From the NCBI GenBank assembly GCA_021397835.1, contig JAJFZO010000659.1:682501-746500 (forward strand): a stretch of DNA of 64,000 nucleotides, given 5' to 3'. Below the pieces are notes generated by a model that was not told where the DNA came from, made no database searches, and saw only the letters and a program-made list of their open reading frames with translations. This document shows, piece by piece, positions 48,733-60,184 of this stretch; positions within the stretch are counted from its first letter, which is position 1; each line of letters begins with the position of its first letter. A program made the translations under genes and the position numbers. Origin of the DNA: Moringa oleifera. Lineage: Eukaryota > Streptophyta > Magnoliopsida > Brassicales > Moringaceae.

Positions 48733-50574
48733 CTCTGGTGACTGAAGGATCAATGTCTGGGGAGCTCTTCTGGGTAACTTTTAGTGGTCTGTGTGGATAT
48801 AATGCGATTTTTGGGCACATGTGGCAACCATTTAATGCACTGACAACAATATGGATAACACATTTCTTTTCTACTTTCTTTTTTTTTTTTTTTTCTTTCT
48901 TCCTTTTTCAAGTAAATCACTTAAGTAATCTATACAATTACCTATTTATCATTAATATATATAATAATTATTATTAAAATTAATTAAATGAAAAAATTTA
49001 TATTTTATTTATAATTTTAAATCAAAATTTATATAAAATATTTTATTTATTTAAATTAAATTTTTAATATAAATTTTATTAATATTTTAACAATTTTACG
49101 CACATATGTATGTGATTTTTATATATACGAATTTATTGTAATATTTATTTAAATATTATTAAAATAAATAAAATATTTTTTTATTTTATTTAAATATTTA
49201 TATTTATATTTTTTATTAAATTTGATATAAAAAATATTTTATTTGTTTTGATAATATTATGAAAAGATATGCGAATAATTGTATGAGTAAAAATTATATA
49301 CATATATGTATATACGTAAAATCATTAATATTAATAATGAAAATTTGATAAAAATATAAGTTTTAAATATATACAATTTTTTCACATATTTTAACTTGAG
49401 ATTATAAACAAAACATATATCCAATTGATATAATTAATTCTAATCATTATTATATAAGTTGTTATTCATCCATTGAAAAATTTATCAAAACCACACAAAA
49501 ATTCACAATGTTTAAACTAATATTGTTTTTTATCCTGTTTATTTTTCAATTTTCTTAAATATTTATGCTTGTGTTTATATACAAGTAATAATTTTTTTCT
49601 TATAAAAAATTATTGATATTTGAAAAACTGTTTTAGAAATTACTAAGCTCATGTTTTCAATGGGAGACTGATAAATTTTGTCAACAATTTTATCTCATTA
49701 TCACAATATAAATTTCAAATTTATGTCTCTTTTATGTGCCGATGCAACAAGGTGTAAAATATGTAAGTTGTGTTGAGGTTTTTTTTTGTTTTTTTAATCT
49801 TAGCGAGAGCTTCAAATTTGTGGCAGTTTTCATGATTGGTATCCTCGACAAAAGCTTAGCTAAAAAAATCTTGTAAAGATTTTTTTTGATGAATTAAGAT
49901 ATTTAGTTCATCTTACCGGTGTTAAACTTTTGAAAATATGATAACAATTTAATAAATAAATAATCATAATTTTTTATTTATATTTTAATATTATTATACA
50001 ATAAATTATTGAAATATTTTTTAATATTTTTAAAATTTTAATATTAGTTTAAATAAGTAGACTTTTTCTCATGTAGTTTAAATGGGTATACTTAATGGAA
50101 GTCATAGCATGGAAAGAAGTGTTTGTCAACTTGTCTGCTTGCCTCCCATGGAGAATTAAGAAACACTAATCTGCAAGTTAGGCCTCTCTTTCTCTAACAA
50201 TTGTTCATTGGCACCCACCAAGATGGTCCACCTTCAAGTGTCTATTTTATACCGCCAGTATATAGCTTGTTAATTTACTAACCTCAATGTCACATATATG
50301 GAATGCGTTATCCTTATCTTTAGTTGCATAATCATTACAAGTATGATTGTGAAGAAAGGAGAGTTGATAAATTGTCACATCAAACCTGTAAACAAGACAA
50401 AGTAGATTGCTATGGGTTCATTATATGATTTTAAAATAACAGAACATTAGTGTTCCATTCTTTAGGTAATGGGATAATTTTAGTAATCATGATATCAATG
50501 CATGTTCAGTTCGTTTTACATTAAATAATGGATATGATTTTAAATAATCATGATAGGTCCTTATGTTTGATTTT
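48733..50574. other. FHA gene upstream region and AT-rich spacer
   Basis: 48733-48850 is mixed-composition DNA just upstream of the FHA start and probably holds its promoter, although no clear TATA box is seen. From 48870 there is a T-rich tract and then more than 1 kb of nearly pure A/T. 50130-50400 is more balanced but has no recognisable coding. No gene found. Confidence 0.5.
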
Positions 50575-51155
50575 ACTATTACAAAAGATATAATAATTGA
50601 CATTAAATTAATGCTAGTTCGTGAAAAATTATCATTAAAATTATCATTAATATTTTTAATATATTTTAATAAAATTGACGTCAAATGATTACAATAAAGA
50701 GATTTTAATGATAGTTCTTGGCATTAAAACCTTTTCTTTGGAAAGCTTTGAGTCACTTAAATGAAAACTAACATTAAAGGTTTGATTTAAACAAGCCTTT
50801 GACTTCTATAGAAATGGTGTTAAAAGGTCTTCTAACCCTAACACTGCTGTTTCTTTCCAAAAGCAACAATTGTGCTCTCCCTCCTCTTACCCTTCATTCT
50901 TTTATTCTCTATTCATCCTCTTCCATTCAATCATTTGAGCATCTAAGTGTTTTGATAGGTTCAAAATTGTGTAAAAATGCTGGATATTAATTTTTTTATG
51001 TAAGTTTCTTTTTTTCTTATTTTTATTCAATTTAATTTGAATTTAAAGAATGACTTAAGGAATTGATATTATCTTTATATTTTTTTAATTGGATGCATTT
51101 GATGAATTTTTATTAGTAAAATTTTGAGTTTTTTCATAAGTATATTTGAATGATT
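50575..51155 (+). mobile_element. CACTA-like terminus related to the one at 1-321
   Basis: TACTATTACAAAAGATATAA followed by TAATTGACATTAAATTAATG resembles the inward reading of the terminus at 321 (CACTACTATAAAAATTATAA, TAACTAACACCAATTTAATG). TTTAATGATAGTTCTTGGCATTAAAA-type motifs near 50700 match that element's subterminal units. A CT-rich, leader-like stretch follows to about 51000. It is cut off by the family B terminus at 51156. Confidence 0.45.
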
Positions 51156-51169
51156 CATTACAAGAGAAA

Positions 51170-51560
51170 TGCATTTTGTCAACGGATTTTATTGCAATTA
51201 TTGGCGGTCAAAACCGTCGAATAATAACAAAGGTTAAGAAACCGCCACCTTAGTCAGTGTCTATAATCAAAACTCGATGGGTAAACCGCAACAACAAGAA
51301 TAACCACTGGGAGTTCATGTGACGGTAATCTTTGGCCATTGAAACTATCGAGAAATGTTGAATTTTGGTGAAATATTTGCCATTTTCAATAAGTGCTAAC
51401 CGCCAACAAATTTGATTTAGCTGCAATTGGGAAGCGCCAAAAATTATTGTCGAAAAAACATGATGATTTTTGGCCGTCGGGAAGTGTATGATAGTTTCAT
51501 GCTTTTAATGACGGTTTTGACCGTCAGAAGATGCACACATTCATGTCTTCTTTTGACAAT
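51170..51560. repeat. Subterminal repeats of the family B CACTA element (3' side)
   Basis: Recurring GGCGGTC/GACCGTC/AACCGCCA motifs in both orientations, such as GGCGGTCAAAACCGTCG and ACGGTTTTGACCGTC, lie within 400 bp of the terminus. Similar but fewer motifs lie near 23640-23760. Confidence 0.7.
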
Positions 51561-52931
51561 TTGTTGATCGTTGAAAAATGTACACAACCACCATAAAATT
51601 AAAAAATTTATTGATATTTTATTTTGAATTATGCTAAGTGCTTTGAAATTTACGTGTCGGTTCAATCGAAATTCTTTCAATGAAGTAAAAATTTATACTA
51701 TTTAACAACTAAATTTGAGGAATCAAAAAATTTGACATTATGCATTTATAAAAATCACAATTACGTATCTTTCGAATCATATAAATTATCATAATTTATG
51801 AAAATCAAAATTACTAGACTGAAAGTCCAACATAAAAAATATATATACTATCACAAGTCTAGTGCATGGCTAGACGAAGATGAAGGATGTGGTTCACAAC
51901 CTTGACTTTATATTTGAAAAAAATAGAAATATATTTTAGTTAGTTCCTTATAATATTAAAAGAAAAAAGTAATAACATCCATAATGTGTTATATATACGA
52001 GTGCCACATATATAAAATATGTGTTTAATATATAATAATAATTTTTTTTTATGATAACATGAACATAAATGCCTCTAGATATTAAGCTATAAGAAAACAT
52101 GCCAATACCACCAACCTATTGCATCAAAGCATGGCAAAATCAAATCCTTAATGACCTATAATCCAAAAGCATCAGCTATATCCCTTCATTTGTCAATCTT
52201 GATTCACTAATCTAATTAATTAGACAAAAACTTGTATAATAAAACACAATACCCAATCAAAATCCTAGAAAGAGGCATCGGTATTGTTGTTGTATAAATT
52301 TTACAACATGAGGCAGAAGAACATAGGATACCATAAAATCAAATCCCTACATAGCCTTTTGGGATGATGAAACACTTTAACAGTACCATAAAATCCAACT
52401 GAATAAGGTAACATGTCAAAACTAAAACCAAAAGAAACTGGTTTAAGTACTTGTCCTTTTATAAAAACATCAAGAAAGAACGAGTAACTTTCACTCTTGC
52501 ATCTTTGCTAGGAAAGCAATGAGATATAAAGTGCATCTCAAAGCAGCAGGAAGAATATACTTGTAACGCTAGCATGAAATATTGTGTAATAGTATATGAC
52601 TTCAGGATAATTTTCTAGGATGCTTCACATCTTTCCTAACTTTTAGCCTTGCGTATTTGAGATCATCCTAAATTTTCTAGGATGTTTATATACACTTATG
52701 TTGTTAGAAAAGTGTTTGATTTTCTAAGTCCTAACTTTTATGGATTTTCAACTTCTTAAATAAAAGATGTCTTTAGATGTATACCTTATCATTCAGCAGG
52801 GACGCAAACCCTAGTGGTGATGGTTGTTTACCGTATATGTCTTTAAACATATACTATGCAAAAGCCTCTAAAAGCTTAGTGCGTTCATCCTTACCTTGCT
52901 AGGTCTCCAAAGCCTTCTCCAATGCTCTGAT

Positions 52932-54643
52932 TCATTCCTCTTTAGACTCCAACTCAAACTTTAATTTTGCAACTTCAATACTTATACCACCAGGATAATA
53001 TGACGTCCCACTATCGCTATAAGAGTTAGATCCAATGACATGAGAGGGTGTAGGGCCAAATCTCAGCCCGTTAACCCTTCCAGAATGTTCTAGATCCAAT
53101 ACTTGAGATGATATGAGTTGAAAAGAGTCATATTGTAGCACATCCAAAAACACAAGTTTAAACACAATAATTTGAAGTATATACAAAAATAGAAAGATAA
53201 GAAAAGCAAAAGAAATTGAATACTTATGCAAGAGAATCACGTTCATCGATAGGCTGGGGTGAACCTTCGGGAGACTCAATGCTTGAAATATTTTCCTATA
53301 AACAATATAATGAAAAGGTAACAATAATTAACAATAATTCTTTATGAAATTGAAAGGGTGCAAACATCAACTTACATAAATAGTCCGTGCCTCTTCACTA
53401 ACATACTTCCTATCCTTCACCCTTTTATGCATCTCACTGTAAAATTAACCCTTTTGAATTAGTCTATCAGTTACAATTTCCTAAGGTCGATTACAAAAGT
53501 GTTAGTTATAATATCTTGTAGGCATAGAATAAAAATCCATATACTTATACCATCTCATGCCTCTTATATGTGAAGCTTTTTAAACCTAAAGTGTGTGAGG
53601 TGACTAACCATTTTTTGCAACTCAAAGCATAAGCTTAATATTACTTAAATTAGAAATTATAGAATTGTAAATTTTATTAAATATTACTAATGTGTCAAGA
53701 TTTAAGCGATAGTCAATGAAAGCTGCCCACTGTTCTTGCAAGATCCAACTCGAATGTGTGAATATATTCTCTTTTCGGCTTTTATCTAGCTTGTAAAATT
53801 CTTTGAACAGGTATGATCGATTGTCTCTCAAATACTTTGCTAAGCATCCCAAAATCCATTTCTTTCCTTTACATTAGGAAAATAAAAATTTTCCTATGTA
53901 TATATCATATTAAATTAACTTATACAGAATGACAAGTTATAATGTCTTAACCATAAACATGTTAATTTCCTGTATGATTTCTTTATAACACTTATCCTTA
54001 TTAGCTATCAGTATCGTCTTCTAATCATTGTAGCTAATAAGGAACAACTAGACATTTGATGCTAACTACCTAAGAAGCCTAGTAGTATGCCACTTGCCTA
54101 ACCTATTAGTTAATATGTTTGGTTGAATTAGATAATTATGCACTGCCTTCTAGACATTACCAAAACATCATTCACTTTCATTTGAGGCTGCTTCACAGCA
54201 CTCTCATCATCTAAAGGAAAAAAATAAATGAGTTGACAATAACTCATTATACAAAGCATCATGAAAGGTAGTAAATGACTATAATATAAGAATTGCCCTT
54301 ACGTATTTCATCCACTATCTAACATCGTTTAGATTGACAATGATGACTTAATGGGTGTTGTAGTAGTAGTGTTTTGCTTGAAATGGTTAAACATTAGGTG
54401 GGAGTTCTAATTAAGGTGGTTGAACATTATGGGGCACTTTTGTTTGAGGTAATGTTGATTATCACTGATCGATGTTGGTTGGGAGTGATTGTTATGAAAT
54501 AAAGTTGGACGATAAGTTTCAAAACCTCTTAGTCCTGACCATTTTTTGGTATGTATAGCTGATAAAATAAGAGATGCTTTTAACCTGCAACAAATAATTT
54601 TTAGCAATGCATATAAGAATCTAAATATCACTTCTGCCAGCAA
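52932..54643 (-). pseudogene. TNP1/PTTA-type protein of the family B CACTA element
   Basis: Minus-strand pieces: PTLFHNNHSQPTS (about 54480, low-complexity N-terminus), FYKLDKSRKENIFTHSSWI and QWAAFIDYRLNLDT (53622-53852, family form W..FV.YRLS..), TSHTLGLKSFTYKRHEM (about 53570, usual HTGGSKSFAR motif decayed), and LDLEHSGRVNGLRFGPTPS then EVAKLKFELESKEE (52932-53110, C-terminal GRVRG..GPTPS motif and start of a coiled coil). Introns and stops separate them. In active elements this protein binds the subterminal repeats. Confidence 0.75.
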
Positions 54644-55124
54644 TGCCTACATGCATACTAGGATTCCACCAAGATAAAAAGAAAAGAATCTACCAAGTCT
54701 CATGCTTCTTTTCTTATATTTTGCAGATCATACAATTCCAAAGCATTTATGCATTTGTCTAGGCTTATGTGCTTATATGCATCTCTCTAACAAAGCACAT
54801 AAGTGAACTGGATATATGATGTAGTAATATTTAAGATCAAATCAGAGGCAAAAAGTAAGCTTACTAGAGCATTTAAGAGTTGTTTTACTATCATCACAGA
54901 TAGGACAACAGCAGAGAACAAAAATAAAAACTAGAGCAGCTACTTATAAGCATGAATCACTAGGTCTAAGATACAGAGAAAATGAAAGCAAAAAGGCCGA
55001 CCTATCACTGAGACCTACACTTATGGAAAACCAGATAACTTAAGAAAATGATTTATGAATAACAATGCAAAATTCCAAATATTCAAATTCCAAATTTAGA
55101 ACTTTATAGCTTATTATGCCCAGA

Positions 55125-56290
55125 ACTAAAGATAAGCTGCCAAATAATTTTATCGTTATAGTCCATTCCAACTCTTAAAGTTTGCAGATATCCAGATATA
55201 TTATAATTGCAATATATCTCATTCTTAGTTTTTCAAAAACAACAGTAGAAAACAGAGAAGTGATGTGAGGAAATATACTACAAAACAAACACTAAAAGGC
55301 TTCAGATTCTAGAAAGTCTTGCAATTCTATTGGATTTATAATGGTAGCATGTTTTATATTAGACTTATAGTGGTAGTAAGTCCTATAATTCTATTCCAGC
55401 AAGTCATGTATTAGACTTATTATGGTAGCAAGTTTTGTTCTAGACTTATAGTGGTAGCAAGTTTTGTATTGGACTTATAGACAAGAAGTTAGAAAAAGTT
55501 ATTTTAGTATATTGATAAAATGAGTGTTTAACTTATAGTGGCAGAGGTTCTGCTCTTTCTTTTGTTGTCTCTTTCACAGTATATTGATAAACATCAGGCT
55601 GACACTTGAAAAGGTTTATGCTATAAAGATAAGTTGCTAACAAATTTTATGTTAAAGTCCATCACAACTCTTAAAATTTATAGAAATCCAAATATATTAT
55701 AATTGCAATATATCTCATTGTCATTTATCTTGAAATAACACTAAACAACCAGAGAAGTGATGCCAAGAAATATACTACAAAATAAGCATAAAAGGCTTCA
55801 GATTCCAGTAGGTCCCGTAATTTTAGGCATTATAATACCCCTACATGCATCATACATTTATAAAACCATAGCCTTGCTCCAAGCATAAAAATATCCAATA
55901 TTAATGGAATGTTTACCATTTTAATTCAATATCATTGGAATGATTATTGTTGACTCATGGCAAATGTAACAACTTAATATATTAATGATAATCTAATTAA
56001 ATAGTGAATTTATGTGATGCAATGCATACCAGAAACCTAAAACTAGAAAAATAAGAAAGGGAGAAGCAGATTCCTAACTGGACTTACAGTGGCAAAGCTT
56101 TTGTATTAGACTTATAGTGGTAGAAAGTTTTATATTAAACTTATACACAAGAAGTTAGAAAAAGTTGTTTTAGTATATTGATAAAGTATTATTGAACTTA
56201 TAGTGGCAGAGGTTCTACTCTCTCTTTTGTAGTCTCTTTTATAGTATATTGATAAACATCAAGCTAACACTTGAAAAGGTTTTACTCTCT
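55125..56290. repeat. Direct duplication of about 550-650 bp with internal TAGTGGTAGCAAGT repeats
   Basis: 55125-55625 and about 55625-56290 are homologous. Both contain TATATTATAATTGCAATATA, AGAGAAGTGATG, AAATATACTACAAAA, AAGGCTTCAGATTC, and later CTTATAGTGGCAGAGGTTCT and AGTATATTGATAAACATCA. Within each lies a short tandem of GACTTATAGTGGTAGCAAGT units. The block sits in the spacer between TNP2 and TNP1. Confidence 0.8.
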
Positions 56291-56556
56291 CCTTTTTAGC
56301 CTATAAATAATATGTGATGCCAGTGTCAAACATCTATTCATCCTTAGGTATGCAGCAAACCTATAAAGAAGTAGTAGATGAAAGAAAGACTCATTTATCT
56401 CCACCATAACAAATAAAGTTAAAAGTCAACAAAGGTATGGACTAGAATCTCATTTAAAATTGAAGTAACAAAAGTACATGTGTTTCCAAATTCAGTTAGT
56501 GCTACTAAATCTCAACATTTAAACCATTAACAATTTAAAATAAAAATATCCAAAAT

Positions 56557-59500
56557 TCATATAATGTCTATGTTGTCATCTCTGTCTTCAAGGCTAGGCA
56601 TAGTATTGTCTTCATCATCATTACCTAGTGCCAATGGAATGTTCTCATTATTTTTTGGAAAAAGTGTGGTCAAATCTTGTTCAAGAAAAGGCAAACTCTT
56701 GGGCACCACATCTTCCTTATCATCTCCCATATCAAATAAATCCCTTGGTTGGATATGTATGGGCACACACTTATCAAAATCGTCCTCCATGTAGTACACC
56801 ATTTGAGCATCTGAAGCTCTAATGTAAGGCTCATCATCAGCATGTTTTTGGTATGAATCAAGCATGAGAAATTCACCACATCAAATAAAAAGGCATCATT
56901 TTTTAATCTAGCAATGTTGTTGTATTCACCCATTGACATTTAAACATAGTTATGTTGAATCAACCAAATAATTTAACTCTATTATGTCTACCAATTTCCC
57001 ATAATACAGAACTCCTTCAAATATTATACGGTTATCATGGGTGCTAGCATAACAACTAGTTCTAAAGGTTCCAAAAACTCCACTATTCTGTGTGTTCATC
57101 CCCTTTTGTCACTCTAAAGTGCGAAACTTGAAACCATTGACATTATATGCACTGAACTATCTTAGCTTGGACAAGTAGGCCACATGCTAGGTTGATCATG
57201 TCCTTTAAATGAATTTCATTATTATCTTTCAGAGTTTAAAATTGAGAAAACCAATTGCATTAGTCAAGGAATCAAATCTTTTAAAAGAAACTAAAATGGC
57301 TACTTACTCTTGATCAAAACCAAGAAGCAAATTTCATATGAATTATTCTCTAAATCAATGATGCAAAACGTGTTCAATTTCTTAGTCTCCTCTTAGTTAA
57401 CTCCTTGAACTCCCTACATTTGAAAAATAATCCTTAATCATTTAAAGGGTCAAAAATATTAAATTAAATAACATCACACACTTACTCGATAGATCCAGTA
57501 ACATGTTCATAATTGAACAACACATGTCGATGTGCCTGGTGTAACTCTATAGGCATAAGATTAAAGTAATCAGCATGTCCCACTAGATGTCTAATTTATG
57601 AGAAAAGAGATTCACTTTGGAGTGACTCACAGTCGTTAGGTTTATCCTTAACTTGCCGCATCCATCGATAATGCATTGGCCCTCCACGTTTTACTTTTTC
57701 AACCAAATGAATAATTAAATGCACCATCACCGTAAATAACGATGGAGGAAACAACATTTCTAAATGACATAGTATTACCACAATTCTCCTCTATAACTTG
57801 TCAAGCTCACTTGGGATCAAGACTTTCCTACACAAATGTTTAAAGAATGAACATAAATTGACCAATACTAGAAACACTTTATAAGGCATCATTTATCTTA
57901 TTGCTATAGGTAATAACTACTCTATGAGAATGTGCGAGTCGTGACTCTTTAACCCAAAAATTTTATGATGCTTCAGATCAACACATCTTGAAATGTTACC
58001 GGCATAACCATCATGCATGATCACATTCTTTAAGGTCTTTAAAAGTTGTCTTTCATTGCAAGTGGCATTGTGTATAATGCTGGATGGAATCATCTATTCT
58101 TATTTGGCCAAGATCTTGCCATTTGCTTAAAGAAACTAAGTCCTTACGAGCACCTAAATGATATTTTATCCTACCAAGCTCATTTATTAGTGTATATAAC
58201 ACATTGTCACAAACATTTTTATCAATTGGCATCACTTCAAGGTTGTATCGCAATAAATTATACTTCCAATATGGAAGCTGAAAAAAGATACTCTTTTTCC
58301 TCCATTGTTGAGTGCTACTTCCATAAACATGGTTAGGACATGATCTTTTTCCTCTGATATCCACCTCTTAACCTTTTTGAACATGACATTAATATCTTCT
58401 ACCTGCTTCAAAATGTATGACCTTAATAACCACACAAGTGGATTTTATAGTTCAACTTTGCCATCATAATAGACATGATTTAATCTAAACCTGTGTTGTT
58501 CATTTGAAAAAGCGACGATGGCCCAAGAATGCCCATTTTCTACTATGAGGAAGATGACAAGCTTTAAATCAAAGTTACAACAAGGACATGCCAAACCAGT
58601 ATTCCACCTAGATAAAGTGCCAAGCTCAAGAAAGTCATTAATCATCCACATAAGAGCTGCCTATACCATAAACACTTGTTTACATGATGAATTGTATATT
58701 TCAACTCTTTTATCCCATAACTCCTTTAATTCCTTGATCAAATGTTGTAAATATACATCTATATAATTACCCGACATTCTCTTACCTAGAATGATCATTA
58801 AAAGAATAAAAGATGACTGCTTCATGCACATCCACGGAGGCAAATTATATGGCATAAACACTATTGGCCATATACTATAGTTTGAACTTAATGTATCAAA
58901 TGGGTTAAAGCCATCGGTAGCTAGACCAAGTTACACACTACGTGGATCAGATGCAAAGTTAGGAAATTTTGAATCAAATGACTTCCATGCATCAGAATCC
59001 TTAGGATGCCTTAATAAAGTGTCACCATTAGTGTTTGTAGCATGCTATCTTATTTCATCGGCTATCTTAAAAGACATGAACAACTTTTGAAGTCATGGCT
59101 TTAAAGAAAAATGACGCAACACCTTTGCCTGTTGATTCTTTTTCTTTTTCCTAACAGCTTCTTTATCTTTCCATCTAGACATGTGACAACTTTGCTTGTT
59201 TTCCTACTGCCATCATCTTTCCAACATAACATACAATTGTTCGGACATGCATCAATCTTCCCATAGTTAAGGCCTAATTTATTGATTATCTTTTTTGCCT
59301 CATAGAGTGATTTTGGAATCTTCACATGCTCAAAGGCATCATTCAATAACTCCAATATCATAGACATTGCTTTATTGGTCATTTGGCATAAGCATTTAAT
59401 GTGATAAAATTTGACTAAGAATGATCAATTTCAAATATTTTGAACAACCTTCCTATAATTCTTCATTATACTCTCGAATTAAATCTTCAAAATCATTATG

Positions 59501-59939
59501 TTGTGCACTTTTTCCTTGGATCTTTTCACCCATAATCCTTTTAACTTTATCTACAGATTCATTCAATGTATGGGATACTCCAACACTATAATGCATGAAT
59601 GTCCTTAATAAATCATGAGTCATATCATGCATTGAATCCTGATTACGAATGCTATTTTTGATTTGGCAAAATATTATCTCTAATAATTGAGTCATCTTGA
59701 CTTTCTACACTAACTGATTCTCTATGACATAACCAAAAAGTATATCTCGATGGAAACTGACTACAAATGAGATGGTCATATATTGTTTCTCTAGTCTCCA
59801 TCATTCTGAACCCACTTGATTACAAAGGTACTTTATTCTACCATTGCTAGAAGCATGTGCAAAGGCAAAGTTTAAAAATTCTTCCAAACCTTTTAATAAT
59901 CAAGTGAATTTCATGGCTCGTTGATCTTGATTTATCCAT
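56557..59939 (-). pseudogene. TNP2-like transposase of the family B CACTA element, frameshifted
   Basis: Start MDKSRSTS at 59939, then FLNFAFAHASSNG in another frame (transposase-associated domain). Next come ETIYDHLICSQFPSRYTFW (about 59770), IPKSLYEAKKIINKLGL with DACPNNCMLCWKDDGSRKT (59101-59382), MPYNLPPWMCMKQSS and YIDVYLQHLIKELKELWDKR (58661-58861), TGLACPCCNFD (58445-58651), VMVHLIIHLVEKVKRGGPMH and YRWMRQ (57596-57781), NVNGFKFRTLE near 57130, and a C-terminal piece with ADDEPYIRASDAQMVYYMED (56557-56865, end of DUF4216 and acidic tail). Frame changes and stops between pieces rule out a full protein. It is better preserved than the 4438-7923 copy in several blocks and belongs to a different family. 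Confidence 0.88.
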
Positions 59940-60184
59940 TTTTAATCCTACAAGATTATCGAATATAAGAAAACAAATTAAATTTAGAATATGAAACACA
60001 TAAAAAATCCACATCACACTGTCTAATACTTAAAAATCTTTGTCATACTTAGTAACTTACTAAAGCTACCTACCAAAAACACATAATGCATCACATTATG
60101 GAAAGAACTAAAGCCTAAGTAATAATTTGTGTTTTCTAGATATTTGCACTAACAAAACTGATTATCTTAACTAATTAATATTAA
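59940..60184. other. TNP2 upstream leader, up to the IST1 junction
   Basis: About 245 bp of AT-rich DNA between the TNP2 start and the junction at 60185. No CACTA terminus or subterminal repeat is present, although the 5' end of a normal element should carry them somewhat further upstream; the IST1 unit occupies that place. Confidence 0.55.

Larger units (their letters stand above)
51156..60184 (-). mobile_element. Family B CACTA element body with TNP1 and TNP2, 5' part replaced by an IST1 unit
   Basis: The left edge CATTACAAGAGAAATGCATT at 51156 matches the terminus at 23535. Subterminal motifs follow (GGCGGTCAAAACCGTCG at 51203, GACGGTTTTGACCGTCAG at 51510). TNP1 (about 52930-54640) and TNP2 (56557-59939) lie on the minus strand, so 51156 is the 3' end. 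The 5' side has no terminus: 246 bp upstream of the TNP2 start, at 60185, the inverted IST1 unit begins. It is decayed and inactive. Confidence 0.75.

Noticed and set aside
48738..48977. A plus-strand frame opposite the FHA start, ending in a Phe-rich tract
   Set aside because: The tract is a poly-T run and the frame overlaps the FHA gene's upstream region; no family resemblance.
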